Shown here one piece after another: positions 20,947 through 32,601 of a DNA stretch of 64,000 nucleotides (the stretch's first letter is position 1; each line of letters begins with the position of its first letter). The DNA comes from Phialophora verrucosa (taxonomy: Eukaryota; Ascomycota; Eurotiomycetes; Chaetothyriales; Herpotrichiellaceae), in assembly GCA_002099365.1 (NCBI GenBank), contig MSED01000002.1:682001-746000 (forward strand), read 5' to 3'. The translations under genes and the position numbers were made by a program. The notes beneath the pieces were generated by a model. The model saw only the letters and a program-made list of their open reading frames with translations. It was not told where the DNA came from and ran no database searches.

Positions 20947-23900
20947 GCGGAGACTGGCCACTGAGGCTACAGGTGTGAGCTTTACAATTTCGAAAGCGCC
21001 ACGAAGGTTGAAAACGCAGCGCCTTGATATTTGACAGATCACGATGGGCTGCACGTAGCGACCCTTCTATTCTTCCACCGCCATATGGTGTACTGAGCAT
21101 CGAAGACACTCATACATTTCAAATCAGCCGAGATACCGAGCTACCGAACCCCTCCGTCAACACCAAGGACAACCTTCGGCGGGTAGCGCAATCAGCGTCT
21201 GTGGCCATTGAAATACCTGCCTCACCAATTCCGCTTTAAGCCTCAATCATGACTTGTTCCCAGAGGGTGAACTGAAAGCCATAGCTAGGAAGAACCTCCG
21301 CCCTCGCTTCAGCTGTGGCACTTCCGTGGCATTGAAAACAGGGCCATGGTCAGATCGAACACCGAAGATTCCACTCCCACCCACACATCTAAGCACCAAG
21401 ATCCTCCGGCGTCGGCTGTCGTGATATGGAAGAGAATCGAGAGAAGACCGATCACGGTACTGTACCAATGAGAAAACATAAGGAGGTGAATGTATATCTC
21501 TTTCGTCTCCAGATTTTATCGAGGTCCGTGCCGATTCCGGCAAGCAGACGGAATACTCACAGACCAAGACTCCCCCGTAACCGTGAGCGTAAGCGGCAGG
21601 AACTGATTGAATCTTGCTATGGAGCTCCATATTGCCAATGCTCCCAAGCCACATGTGGTGCGTACTTGTAAGCTCAAGATCAACAGCATCAGATCAACAA
21701 CATCAGATCCACAGCGTCACGGTCACGCCAGTGGTACGTGCACGTGCACACAAAACATCCAAAAGAGACAGAACAGATCTTTACATTGCGAGTAATTTCC
21801 GTGAGCCCATCCAACGCTTCCAACTGACCACCAAGCCTGGAGGCAGAGGCGGGCGGGCCACGAATTAATGGATGACCCAGGACGGCCAGGATTACGCAAG
21901 ACATCCCTGCCGTCGAATATGCATAACTATGCCGGCCGCTCTGCTCTGCCGTGGACTGGACAGAACACCCAATCTTCTAACATCTGCCCTTGCCCTTCCC
22001 GGAAGACAGGAAATCGACCAGCAATCACGCAGTCACGCATGGACCAAGCCACAGCAGCGTCATGGCAATTCAAACCTTGGAGTGGAAGGCACGGAACTAG
22101 GCGGCTCAGCTCGGCACGGTTCAGCTCAACTCAGCAATGCGGTGCGATGTAATGCGGTGCGACGTAATGCAACACGATGCAATGCAATGCAAAGCAATAT
22201 CTCCTTTCTCGACCGTGACCGTTCTAGCGAGTCCGAAAGGCACGACCGAAGACGATCATAAGAACATAAAAAAGGGAAGGAATGCGAGGAAAAAAGAAAA
22301 GCCCTGCCTACCGTCCGTGCGTCCTTCTATCCTACAGTCTACAATCACACAGTGCTTTTTCTATAGTACATTTACACAGTCTAATTTATTATACATTCCC
22401 CTTTTTCGCGGCGACAAGAAACAAGGAAGAGTTGTCCCAGTCAGTCAAGTCAGTCAGTTCAACCAGCCTCGTTCCGACCCGCGGGAAGCCGTGCGGCATC
22501 TAGCCCTCTTCGACTTGGAGCGTAAACTGTCCCGTCACTGTCACGGTCACGGTCACAACGCCAATGTATATAAATGTCAATGTCTGTGTCAAACTCAAGA
22601 GACCACGGACCACTCTGCCCCGTTCTATCTCTGTTCGAGTGCGTGATGGCGGGACCGGGACCTGCAGTCGGGGTTTCTCTGGTTAGGGCGCGTCAGACGA
22701 CTCTGCAGGACAACAGCTAGGCCTATGGGTACGAAATACCTGGACTAAAGTGGTCAGTAATCAGGCAGCCAGCCAGCGCTCTGACACGTCCATGGTTGCG
22801 ACTACAAGATGTTTAGGTGTAAAGGCACCTACGGTACTCGTACGAGGAGCGGTCTCGATGGTCTTCCAAGCACAGAGAGCCTCCCACTTGACCTGGCTGC
22901 CCTGGCTAGGCGGGCATATTTAGGGGTTTCGCCAGCCTTGCACCCATACAAAACGCCTTTAATCACCGAGTAGCGACGGTCACTAGGGACGCCGACTCTA
23001 CTCCAGGCACGAAAACAGAGGACCCTAGGCTCTGACACGGTGCCTACTCTGAAGCCTGGAGCAGCGCTGCGGCCTGCCTCTATCTCCCCCACAAGAACTA
23101 CGGTTGTAGGATCCGAGTTCAAGCCACGAGCTCAGCCTGTAGGCCCAGAGGTACCCCCAGAGCCCCCGGGAGATTAGGTGCTGGGCCGGCCACAGTTTCA
23201 AACTTTTCGATTGCAACCGCTAGAGAATCTCGGTAAGAATACATGGGAAACGAACTGAGACGGAAAAAGCACCGCCTCGGATCCAGGCCACCGTTTCGAA
23301 AGTGGCGTTCCAGCACGCCTGCCCCCAGAGCCCCGGGGATGATCGCAGCAGAAACCTCACAGCACCAAGCCCTTCAAAGCCAACCTGGCCGGGCCTGGCC
23401 CCGAATGTGGCTTAGCCAGCACACCACAATCCCCACACCATCTGCAGCTTCCACGCTCCATCACCTGCAAGCTCGCAGGCCATGTGACTGCGAGGAGGGG
23501 AAGCTGCTGGAGGTAGCAAACACCTCAAAAACGGTCTGGGGAGCTCGGCACCCAATCAGACCGCTGGGAGAGTGGGACGAAGAGGCAGAAAATGACCGTC
23601 GTACCTGCATGAAGATTTCGCGTGGCACCCGCTCGGCGTCTGCTGGCTGGTCGTTTGAGTGCTGCACAGTCGATCGCTGCAGTGCAAGTTCGGCACTGGC
23701 ATTTTTCCTGGTTGCAGAAATGGGCCTGGCGTCATGCACGCCATCGCCCTGGCAAGCCATGCGGGGCAAAAGCAGCGAGAATCCCGACCCATTTCGCGGG
23801 GTGGAGCGGAAACCCTAAAATCACTGCCACGTCAACAGCACGGCGGAAGACCGCCAAGGCTCCATTTGAGGCTCCCGGCGAATGATTGTTCGTGGTTGCT

Positions 23901-24097
23901 GATGGATTCTGATTTGCTGCTGTTAGACGTCCATCAAAGGTGCAGGCGGACCGGTAGGCCCGCGAAAAAAAGGTGGCTCTTAGAGCACCCGCTCTGCGAA
24001 CTGGTGGAGCCTCAGGATGATACGAGACCGTAAGAAACCCGCCAGGTATGAAAAGGCAAGGAAATTCGTAGCTTCGTGAATCGTAATAGCCGTGGAC
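20947..24097. other. 3.1-kb gene-poor region
   Basis: No coding region is supported. The longest frames (21872..22261, 22137..22646, 23243..23818, all +) have low-complexity, Arg/Pro/Ser-rich translations and no family resemblance. The region contains a degenerate 15-bp tandem repeat (22139-22198), TCACGG repeats near 22535-22555 and A-rich runs near 22265-22300. It could hold a non-coding RNA or a decayed element, but nothing specific can be named. Confidence 0.5.
22139..22198. repeat. Four degenerate copies of a 15-bp tandem repeat
   Basis: Units start at 22139, 22154, 22169 and 22184. The first two are GCGGTGCGATGTAAT and GCGGTGCGACGTAAT; the last two are diverged with a shared GC...AAT frame. 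Confidence 0.85.
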
Positions 24098-24791
24098 TCA
24101 TGCATGGCGGCTGCGGCTGGCTTTGGCATATGCTTCGGGGTGCTTTTTCTCAGCCTTGGATTTCATTGATCTGTAAAACGGGGTTGTCAGTCGGAATTTC
24201 TCCAGATACCGATCAAGGCCTTCGGCGCGGAACTTACGAGATTTTCTTGGATGTGTACTCGATGTCGCGCCTGGCTTCCTTTGCCGCTTCCACGCCTTCT
24301 GCGAAATTGACTCTTGCGCGACCCAATCTGCGCTGTGCCATCGCATGCAATTCTTCCAGTTCGCGCTGTTTGGCGTTGAGTTGACCAGATCTGCACAGTG
24401 TTAGCCCGTGTCTCGTCGGTTGCAACGCGGCCACTCACTTTTGAGCCTGCGTTGCCAGCGATCTATCCATCCGGAGTGGATCGAAGGCTGAGTTCATTCG
24501 TTCACTAAGCTCTTCGACAACATCGATTCCGGAACGCTGATAGTGAGAGTCGTAGTCTGTGCCGCTGTGGCTCCCGGCGTAACTAGAGCCAGATTTGACG
24601 GAAAAAGAGCCGCCGGTCCGGCCGCTGCTGCTGTAAGTGGTGCTCGAGTCTGAAAATTCTGGGGCGTCGGCAACCCGCGAGATAGGCTGTGTGTAAATGG
24701 GGCCTTTGCCGGACGGCGGTAAAGTGACTGGCAAGGCCTTCTGGTGGCTGTTATAGCTGACGGGATGACGGGAATAGGCAGTGGTGGCCAT
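24098..24791 (-). CDS. kxd1: KxDL-domain protein (BLOC-1 subunit Kxd1-like)
   Basis: Three exons, 24791..24439, 24390..24238 and 24170..24098, encode 192 residues. Both introns (48 and 67 bp) have canonical donors (GTGAGT, GTAAGT); the first has a CTAAC branch. The C-terminal half is the KxDL domain: LRMDRSLATQAQKSGQLNAK, a long coiled-coil helix with ELEELHAMAQRRL and NFAEGVEAAKE, ending in MKSKAEKKHPEAYAKA. The N-terminal half (1-95) is Ser/Tyr/Gly-rich and probably disordered. Family knowledge: Kxd1 is part of BLOC-1 (or BORC in animals), acting in endosomal maturation and cargo sorting. The gene stands alone between two gene-poor stretches. Confidence 0.92.
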
Positions 24792-26952
24792 TGCGGAAGG
24801 TGGGAAGGATGAGTAAGCTCAGTGGGTGGGACACGTGAGGTGAAGTGCAAGTTCTAGCAAAGAGGGGGATGCTTGGGCAAGTACAGGAGTTGCTGGACTA
24901 AGGAGATGGTTGTTCAAAGTCTGGAGGGGAGTGATATGAAAGGAAGAAGGAGAATGAAAGGATTCCGGGTCGACGAGAGGGGTTTTTATAGCCATGATGA
25001 GCGCTACCCTCGTCACAGAGGAGCAGGGGAGGAGATTGCCAGCTCATCACCCACCTCTGAGCGGACCAATATGATTGATGGGCGAAGGTGAGGGTGGTGT
25101 CATGCAACGCCGACCGACCCCGCTTCATGAGCAGATTGTGAGAAGAGTAGGACCAATGTGAAGCGGACAAAGACAGTTTCGAAGCAGGGTCGGCACTGTC
25201 CGTGACCTTCCGCCCGGCAGAGCGAGGAGAAGAATCAGTCTGTAGCCGACCATAGGAAGCCGAGAGAGACCCTCCATGAGCAGGGTGGGATCAGAATCTC
25301 AGCTGAAGCCGAGTCAGGCAGTTGAGGGGAGGGAACGGGAAGTCGAGGACGATCATTGGGTCGATGAGGCATTTTGCCAGGACTTGAGGCCATTAGTCGC
25401 GGGATCTAGAAGCGAAGCGGCGGACGGAGAGTGGCTGTCTGGGAAGGCAAATGGAGCGAGCACGGAGAAGGTTCGTGGTTGAGGTGAGCAGGGGGGAAGA
25501 CGGGAGGAGCGGCGATTCGTTCAAAGCGTTGAGATAGGCACGGCCAGGGCGCAGCAGGACCGGAAAGTTGTGAGGGTTTGACAGTCTCGCGGTATCTCGT
25601 GCGCGGGCAGCAGCTGTCTCGAATGCTCCGCGGGCACGGGGAAAGTGTGGTATTGCACTCCCAGATTTTATTTTATTTTTTGCGCGCGCGCACAGTGTGC
25701 GGAAACCAGGGTCGAGGGGTTCAGGAGGTAGAGCACGGGATAAGAGACGTAACAGGTCGTTGAAAGCAGCGAGAGGCAGGGTCAGGAAACGGTCAAGCGT
25801 TGGTGTGGGAAAGTGAGGTGATGGCGCAGCTGCAATGCAGCGCGCGCGTTTGCTGGTGGAGGGGTGACGGTGCTTCGGTTTGGGATGAGGGTCTCGTCTG
25901 TGGGCTGTGGGCGTCAGTCACAACTCCGCAGTGCGTGGAGGTTCCCAACCTAGGCGGCCAGGATTGGCACTCGACGTTGGTCACGTACCGACCGTTCGGG
26001 GAGAGACACTCGCCGTCCCGCCCGGCGGTGAGCGTGGACGTTGAGAGTTGAGTCGAGCACTTGCGCTCGTGCTCTGATTGGTAGACAATTTCATGGAACC
26101 TGACCTGCAAAAGCAAGAGGTGTTTCGGAACAAGCTGGAGAAGGCGTCAGTAAGGCAGAGCATCCCCCGTGTTTGAGGACTTCGGCCTGTCTCGCCCGTC
26201 ATTGGGCGTTGAGATGGTAAGGGCCAAATGCAGCCAACGAGCCAAGTGGGATGGAAATGACTGGCAGCTGCGCCGTGTCACTTGGTCACTTGGTCAGCCG
26301 CCTGAAAGCGCCGACAAATTCTTTGGGGGGGGAGCCTTGGCGGGGACAGAGGCTCCTGCCCGCGCCAAAAGGTGTCCCCGAGAGCACACAGAGCGGAATG
26401 AATGGGCTTCGTTCGAAGTCAAGCTCATTATTTAGAAATTACAACGTGCTACCGAAGAAACATCTACTAAGACAGGTCCTTCACACCAGCTGACGACCAT
26501 CGCGAACCACCAGGTCCTTTTTCCTCCCAAATGCTAATGCTTGCCTAGCCCAGTCATGCCGCTCATTTTCTCGTCAGGGTAATTGCCCCTGGTTTTGCTT
26601 GAACATTATCGACAACCACGTTGGCAGCCGCTGCCATAAACACCCCGCGTCGTTAGCACAATTCTGCAATCAATCGTTTACACCGACGATCCCATAGACC
26701 TCCCAGCCCCTTTTGTGACTGCTGCTGTCGCCACCCTGGACTCTATGCAGTGTCTGACCTGCCATGCCCGGGAACAGCACGCAAAACACGGCGCCATGCT
26801 AATGCCGCAACACCAGCGCCAACAAGCAATATTTGTGAGGGATCTGCCGCAATCCTCAGTGAATGAGCAGCACAGTCCTTACCCTCGTCATGTACAGCGC
26901 ACACTTCCAAGCCTTCCCTTTCCGACTATCGCTTCCCTGCGCCCCGGAAAAC
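24792..26952. other. 2.2-kb intergenic region
   Basis: No gene is supported; frames are short and start mostly at non-ATG codons. The 5' part should be the kxd1 promoter, and the right end the 3' flank of the histidine kinase gene. A T-rich run adjoining a CG repeat is seen at 25669-25690. Confidence 0.5.
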
Positions 26953-29900
26953 TCAAGTTTCTGGCGGCCTATCACGTAGAAACACGTGTGGCAAGCTGGT
27001 GTCCAGTAGCGTCATCATCATCGTTCCCAGCACGTTGAAGTCAACCGGTTTGGTTAGATAGTCAGTAAATCCAGCATCCGCTGCTGCTGCTCGTTCCTCG
27101 GGCATAGCGTTTGCCGTCAACGCCATGATCGGCAACGGTCGGTACCCGTGGCGCTTTTCCCACTCTCGTATTTCGGTGCACGCCTCGTAGCCATTCTTGA
27201 TCGGCATCTGAATGTCGCAAATGATGAGCGAGTAGTACCCATGATCCTTCGCCAGCACCATGTCCACACATTGCTGCCCGTCCTTGGCGCACTCATTCGA
27301 GAGCGATACTTTCTTGAGGTATCTTTGGATCACCATGCGGTTCACGTCGCTGTCTTCAACCAACAAAACGCGAAACCCTTTTCCTCCAATCTTCTCCTTA
27401 ACAAGATTGGCGATATTGCGAAAGTCGTCCGAGCTCGACTGTGCCACTTCACGTGCCCGGTCCTTGCTCAAGTTGCGCAATTGCGCAGGGTCAAAGATCA
27501 TCGCAAACACCGACGGCTTTACCGGTTTGTGAATCATATATGCTCGCCGTCCACTAGCTGTCAGCGCCGTGAAATCTTCCAGGATATCTCGCTTCTGGTA
27601 ATGATCCGTTATCACCACCAGCGCAGGCACCAAGTTTGCCTTGTAGTTGACCATTTGTCTCATGAACAACATGATATCCGAGGAAGCCGGAAGATCCAGC
27701 ACAATGTGTGTGAACGTAGGCGACCCGGGGCCATTCAAGAGCTCTAGGAATGAGCCAATGTCGGATATAATCGTCACGTTGGCTGCAATCTGGTGAGGGA
27801 CCACGTGCTCAATGTGCTGCTTGATCGCCATCCGGGCATGTTCGGCCGGGCAGATGATGACAATGGAATACGTGTGAGGATGCGCCAGCTCGGGCGCCAG
27901 CCCGCCACCATCGTTGTCACTTTTACTTCTCCTGAAAACTGGAGGGGCAGCGCTGACTTTCTCAGTCGAGGCCTGCCGCTCGCCAGCCGAGACCGCAGAT
28001 TCGTGGGCGGGTGCTGAGTCCGGTGTCTGTACCATTGATGTCGCGGAAGAGACGGATACTATGTTGCCCGAATTCGATCGCCTCGATAAACTTGAACTGT
28101 CAGATGGAAGGACAGGCGGTGAAACAACAGATGGCGACGATACAACCGGGGACGGCAACTCCGAGGACTGAGCCGGTGGGGAGCTGACGTATCGGGATAG
28201 ACCAGGGGTCTGAATGACGCCTTCGTTCTGTAACACGCCTCTGGGAGAGGCAACGGTGGGCGTCTTACTGTCGGAACGCGATCTGGGACTCCCTGCTAGG
28301 GGTGGAATGTGTCTCTGTGGTGCATTTCGCGCAGTCATTGGTGGCGAGGTAACTTCGGAACCGGGAGCAGCAATCTCGACTTTGATGAAGAAGCTGAAAG
28401 TCGAGCCTTCTCCTGCTTTGCTTTTCACAGAAAGCTCTCCGCCGTGCATTTCCACCAGTTGTTTGGAGAGGAAAAGTCCCAAGCCAGATCCAGCCTCGTG
28501 ACTGCTGGCCCCGCCGACCTGGCCAAATTGCTTGAACAGACGCTTGAAATCGTCTTCGTTAAACCCACGTCCCGTATCCACCACGTCGAAGTAGAGGAGG
28601 CCGGAATGCTGAGTAGCCGACGTGGCATCCGCGGTAGGAGCAGCTTCACGGAATGAACATCGCATGTACACTTCTCCCTGCTCGGTGAACTTGACCGAGT
28701 TGCCAAGAAGATTGAGAAGTACTTGTCGGACTCTGAAAGCATCTGCTCTCACCATCGCGGGCACAGTAGCTTCCAGAGAATAGTTCAGCTCTAAGCCACG
28801 TTCAATAGCCCGAGATGAGACGGTATCCACCACCTCCTCGCAGAGATTGCGAACGTGGAACCACTTCGGCAGCAGTGCCATCTTTCCCGCCTCAACCTTG
28901 GTGACATCAAGGATATTGTCAACTAGTTCCCGTAAGTTGTTCGCGCTGTTTTGAATGGTGTCTACTGTCCTCCTCTGATCGTGGTCCAATTCCGAGTCGA
29001 CCAGCCAAGGCATACTGCCCAGAATGCCGTTGAGTGGCGTTCGAATCTCGTGAGACATGTTGGCAAAGAACTTTGTCTTGGACTCCATCTCCGAGTGCAC
29101 TTTTTCGTTTGCTTGGTTCAGCTCTCGCTCCAGAGTCTTGCGTGTCTCAATATCTGTGCACGTCCCGTACCACGAAGCCTTTCCGCTTTGACTCTGCCAC
29201 AGACCTGTGTCGACTCGAACGAGTCTCACCAGAAACCAGCGGTATCCGCCGCCTTTTGATTTGAGCCGGATTTCCGTAAGATAAGACAGACGTCCATTCT
29301 CGTCCTTCTCGACGACCACCGACCCTGATTTGATCATGCGGTCTAGCGAAGTCAAATCTGGTGAGAACAGGTTCTTCTGGGTAGGTGGGGGAGGTCCGAC
29401 GGTTTTGTTTGACTCGCTGGACCCAGAGCTCGTCGTCGGCGACCGTACTATGGCAGCCACCTCCATCGGCGACAGTATCCCGCACTTGTGGAGATCATCA
29501 CGATGCACGTGTTTCGCAAATCCCAGTCCTCGCGCATCTTCGAGCGTCTGACCTGAGTAAGAATGCCATTGTTGGTTGACGGCCACAATACCATCCCCTT
29601 CGATAGCCTCAAACAGTACTTGTGGGATTGCATCGGCAAGTGCACGAATCTTGCTGTCACGGGTCATAATGGCTTCCTTTTCGCTGGCCTCGAGATTCTT
29701 CATGTACTGCTCATGCACGTCCAAGAACGAGCCAATCCAGTAGAGAAGCCGGCCATTGTTGCTGAGCAAAGTACTTGCGCGGAACACGAACCATCGATAA
29801 TCGCTGTCGCTGTTGAAACGCTTGACGCGAATATAGTGCGTAAACTGACTGCCCGTCCTTAATGCCTCATTCCAGAGCTTTACCAGACCATTTCTGTCTG

Positions 29901-32601
29901 CCGGATGCACGTTCTTCCACGGATCTCGCACTCTGCCTTCCCCTTGACTCCTGAAAGCGTCGAATTTGCGATTTGTCCACACCAAATCGCCTGTGCTTGG
30001 TTTGGCCAGGAAGAGCTGTAGCGGAACCGCGTTGAGCATTAAAGAAGATATCAGCTCTGGCAACGGCCTCTCACCATCATCCTTGTTCTCACTCACACGC
30101 CGAGCCGTATTCCGCCGAAGCGAAGTATCGATTCTATCGAAGTTTCCTAGAGATTGATCCGCCCCCTCACTTTCAGAAGCGGTGCTTGCCGTCCGGAGTG
30201 GCATTGGACTCTGCGGCTCGGGCTGCGACCTTGCATTTCCTGCTACCGCTTTCTTGCTGGTGGACTTTGACCCTGCAGATTTCTCAGCTGACGACTTGGC
30301 TTGCTCCCCATCCTCTTTTGAAGATCTCGGGCCTGGGGTGAGTGGTTGATGGCTGCCTCGCTGTCTTCTAGCCGAGAAATAGCTGTCGATCATCTCGGCG
30401 CCTGTCTTACCACCTGGAGTCGGTGGCTGGTTGGTACTCAAGCCGAATTGTTCCATAAGTGGCGTGCTCACCACGGAGCTATTTGGACTGTCCCGCAAAA
30501 AGCCCGGACTTGGACTCTCCGGAGACGTCCATGACCTGGAATTCTCTTTATCCTGTGCTATCTGTCCGCTAAGCTCCGCCACAAGTTCCAATTCAGAACC
30601 TTCGTCGGAAAACGTGCCACCGAGTCCGAACGACGCCCCGTGTCGGTTGCCGGTAGTGCCCCTCAGGCGGTCCTGGAGCGCGCTGTATTGTTGCGCCAAT
30701 GAATATGAGCTTGCCAGATGGGGTAGAACGGCCTCCAATGAATGCCGCAAGCTGCGAGGATACGGGTTCAGAGGGGAGAGAAACGACAGGACAGCTATGG
30801 GAAAGCGCAGGTTAGACGCCATCGTTCCTCTAGCCAATACCGGTTGGATGAGCGGTATGTGGATAAGTGTCTTCGACATATCCGCGCCTATCGCGCTTAG
30901 GGATTGATTGGCTGTGGTTGCATAGTCGTAGGCGGGAGGATTCTGTTCAAAAGCAGTTTCGTCAATGGATGCTGTTGGCTGGATGAAGAAAGGTGACTCG
31001 GCCGGGTCAGCACGAGCAGCAGGCGAAGGTGACGGGCTTTGTGACCAGGGGGAGGGTTCGGGTTGCTCGTATTCGTCAAAAGCACGAAGAAAGCCTTGTA
31101 ATGCATGCGAATCTCCAGAGATCGAGTTCTTACGCTCGGCAGGGCCGCCAAGCGGCGTAGGTGGTGCACTTCTATTTTGCTCCTTCCCTTTAGACATGGT
31201 GGATTGCTTGTGGGAAGTCTCAGTATAGGCCCTGGTCAACACGACAGGTTTCCTCTTGCCAAACAGAGCAGCGACCCCGGTGCGAATAAGGAGAGGGTCG
31301 GCCTCGGCTTCCAACGGCTGGATTGAACGATGAACATAACACCGAAGGGTGGATGAAGCCGACCACGATGAGTCGATTTGGCCTTTCAGAGCCAGGGGAT
31401 CCAATTCAGCCACAGACGACGACCGAGGCGTGGCGGCCTGCCGGGTCAGCCTGGGCAAGATTGGTGGGATTGCCGAGGCCTCCTCTTGCTCTTTGGGCAG
31501 GGTGCTGTACGCGCGCACGGGACCGGGAGGACGTTGGCGAGCAATTCTCGCTGCTGAATCAGGAGCTGGTCCCGCGATAGAATGTCTCGACAAGAGAGGT
31601 GGGCGTCGTGCAGGGACCAAACTCGCGTCACTCGGTATTCTGCTTGAGGGTTCTGGTCGGCGCCCTATAGAGTTGACATCTGCGTCGGATGTCGTCGTCG
31701 AGTTTAACTGCGAAGGTCCGACTCCCTCGCTGCCGTTGATGTTGTACGTTGCCTTCTGGCCCCACGGTACGTTTTCCAAGTCGGTGATGTCACCTGGAAC
31801 CGCGAGAGATGCTCGTTCGGCCCCGTATACCTCCGATAAGACTTCAGTGACGTTAACCCACCACATATCTAGGCCCGGTTCAGCATTGAGCATGAGAATT
31901 ACATCGTAGAGGTCGGGGGTTGGAAAATTCGGATCTTCGGGATACCCAGGGCTAGCAGGTGCCTGACCTATTGGCGTACTCATGTCTGATGAGGATGGTT
32001 GCCGATGAGGCTGCGGGGGTTGAGTAGGGTCCGAACTGAGCGGCGGTTCGTTTGTGGGGGATAAAAGCGTGAAGGGTTTATGGTGAGGACCTGAACGGTG
32101 GCTAATGTTGCGGTTGAGCCGTAACGCCATTCGCGGGAACGGATATGAGGGCGTCCTAACCGTACCAGGGGTCACGTCAAAAGTGGCCCTGATTGTTCTG
32201 GCCGAGTCAGTCGACAGGGCGCCAGTATTGACTGATTCATCCGAGCTGGACTCGGTATGTTGAAGCGACGTGGCAGGTTCCGACGACGAATCGTCCTGTT
32301 TCGTGGTGTCTGAGGACCCACTCGAAGCGGCGGCGGCAGCAGCGCGCTGCTGCTGTTTTTGTGCCAGAGCAGCACTCATCCTCCGTCGCATTGCCTCGAG
32401 ACCGCCTGACCCTTGACGCGCGAATACATGTGTGGTCTGATGGTGAACTGGTGTCGAAGTCTGTGAAGGCGCGTTCGTACCACTTCCATTTTCCCTCGAG
32501 ACGTCTTCTTCATGTCTTGTCGACGAGCCCTGCGCATCATTACTTCGCGAAGATCGTCCGCGAGGTGGCATTCCCATGCGCGACGGCTTTGACGGCTTCA
32601 T
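26953..32601 (-). CDS. Hybrid sensor histidine kinase with PAS domains and C-terminal receiver
   Basis: An uninterrupted 1882-codon frame. The ATG at 32601 is chosen because the frame upstream has no ATG. Order: a long Ser/Pro/Gln-rich disordered N-terminus (1-215); a segment at about 220-275 (LNAEPGLDMWWVNVTEVLSE) and later pieces to about 720 that resemble a split GAF-like module; PAS segments near 850-960 and 980-1130. These are followed by HisKA with phospho-acceptor H1184 in MSHEIRTPLNG, and HATPase_c with N-box LLGNSVKFTE, DTGRGF and GSGLGL. After a Ser-rich linker of about 140 residues comes the receiver domain (about 1755-1875), with acceptor D1796 in IICDIQMPIKNGYEA and the KP motif. 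Expected role: cytosolic phosphorelay sensor passing phosphate through an Ypd1-type HPt protein to Ssk1 or Skn7. There is no transmembrane helix. I do not assign a fungal HHK class from sequence alone. Confidence 0.94.
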   Translation of the reverse strand: MKPSKPSRMGMPPRGRSSRSNDAQGSSTRHEEDVSRENGSGTNAPSQTSTPVHHQTTHVFARQGSGGLEAMRRRMSAALAQKQQQRAAAAAASSGSSDTTKQDDSSSEPATSLQHTESSSDESVNTGALSTDSARTIRATFDVTPGTVRTPSYPFPRMALRLNRNISHRSGPHHKPFTLLSPTNEPPLSSDPTQPPQPHRQPSSSDMSTPIGQAPASPGYPEDPNFPTPDLYDVILMLNAEPGLDMWWVNVTEVLSEVYGAERASLAVPGDITDLENVPWGQKATYNINGSEGVGPSQLNSTTTSDADVNSIGRRPEPSSRIPSDASLVPARRPPLLSRHSIAGPAPDSAARIARQRPPGPVRAYSTLPKEQEEASAIPPILPRLTRQAATPRSSSVAELDPLALKGQIDSSWSASSTLRCYVHRSIQPLEAEADPLLIRTGVAALFGKRKPVVLTRAYTETSHKQSTMSKGKEQNRSAPPTPLGGPAERKNSISGDSHALQGFLRAFDEYEQPEPSPWSQSPSPSPAARADPAESPFFIQPTASIDETAFEQNPPAYDYATTANQSLSAIGADMSKTLIHIPLIQPVLARGTMASNLRFPIAVLSFLSPLNPYPRSLRHSLEAVLPHLASSYSLAQQYSALQDRLRGTTGNRHGASFGLGGTFSDEGSELELVAELSGQIAQDKENSRSWTSPESPSPGFLRDSPNSSVVSTPLMEQFGLSTNQPPTPGGKTGAEMIDSYFSARRQRGSHQPLTPGPRSSKEDGEQAKSSAEKSAGSKSTSKKAVAGNARSQPEPQSPMPLRTASTASESEGADQSLGNFDRIDTSLRRNTARRVSENKDDGERPLPELISSLMLNAVPLQLFLAKPSTGDLVWTNRKFDAFRSQGEGRVRDPWKNVHPADRNGLVKLWNEALRTGSQFTHYIRVKRFNSDSDYRWFVFRASTLLSNNGRLLYWIGSFLDVHEQYMKNLEASEKEAIMTRDSKIRALADAIPQVLFEAIEGDGIVAVNQQWHSYSGQTLEDARGLGFAKHVHRDDLHKCGILSPMEVAAIVRSPTTSSGSSESNKTVGPPPPTQKNLFSPDLTSLDRMIKSGSVVVEKDENGRLSYLTEIRLKSKGGGYRWFLVRLVRVDTGLWQSQSGKASWYGTCTDIETRKTLERELNQANEKVHSEMESKTKFFANMSHEIRTPLNGILGSMPWLVDSELDHDQRRTVDTIQNSANNLRELVDNILDVTKVEAGKMALLPKWFHVRNLCEEVVDTVSSRAIERGLELNYSLEATVPAMVRADAFRVRQVLLNLLGNSVKFTEQGEVYMRCSFREAAPTADATSATQHSGLLYFDVVDTGRGFNEDDFKRLFKQFGQVGGASSHEAGSGLGLFLSKQLVEMHGGELSVKSKAGEGSTFSFFIKVEIAAPGSEVTSPPMTARNAPQRHIPPLAGSPRSRSDSKTPTVASPRGVLQNEGVIQTPGLSRYVSSPPAQSSELPSPVVSSPSVVSPPVLPSDSSSLSRRSNSGNIVSVSSATSMVQTPDSAPAHESAVSAGERQASTEKVSAAPPVFRRSKSDNDGGGLAPELAHPHTYSIVIICPAEHARMAIKQHIEHVVPHQIAANVTIISDIGSFLELLNGPGSPTFTHIVLDLPASSDIMLFMRQMVNYKANLVPALVVITDHYQKRDILEDFTALTASGRRAYMIHKPVKPSVFAMIFDPAQLRNLSKDRAREVAQSSSDDFRNIANLVKEKIGGKGFRVLLVEDSDVNRMVIQRYLKKVSLSNECAKDGQQCVDMVLAKDHGYYSLIICDIQMPIKNGYEACTEIREWEKRHGYRPLPIMALTANAMPEERAAAADAGFTDYLTKPVDFNVLGTMMMTLLDTSLPHVFLRDRPPET

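Noticed and set aside
22829..23122. 97-codon minus frame that might belong to a repeat or SINE-like element
   Set aside because: No paired boxes A and B, no terminal repeats and no second copy in the window.
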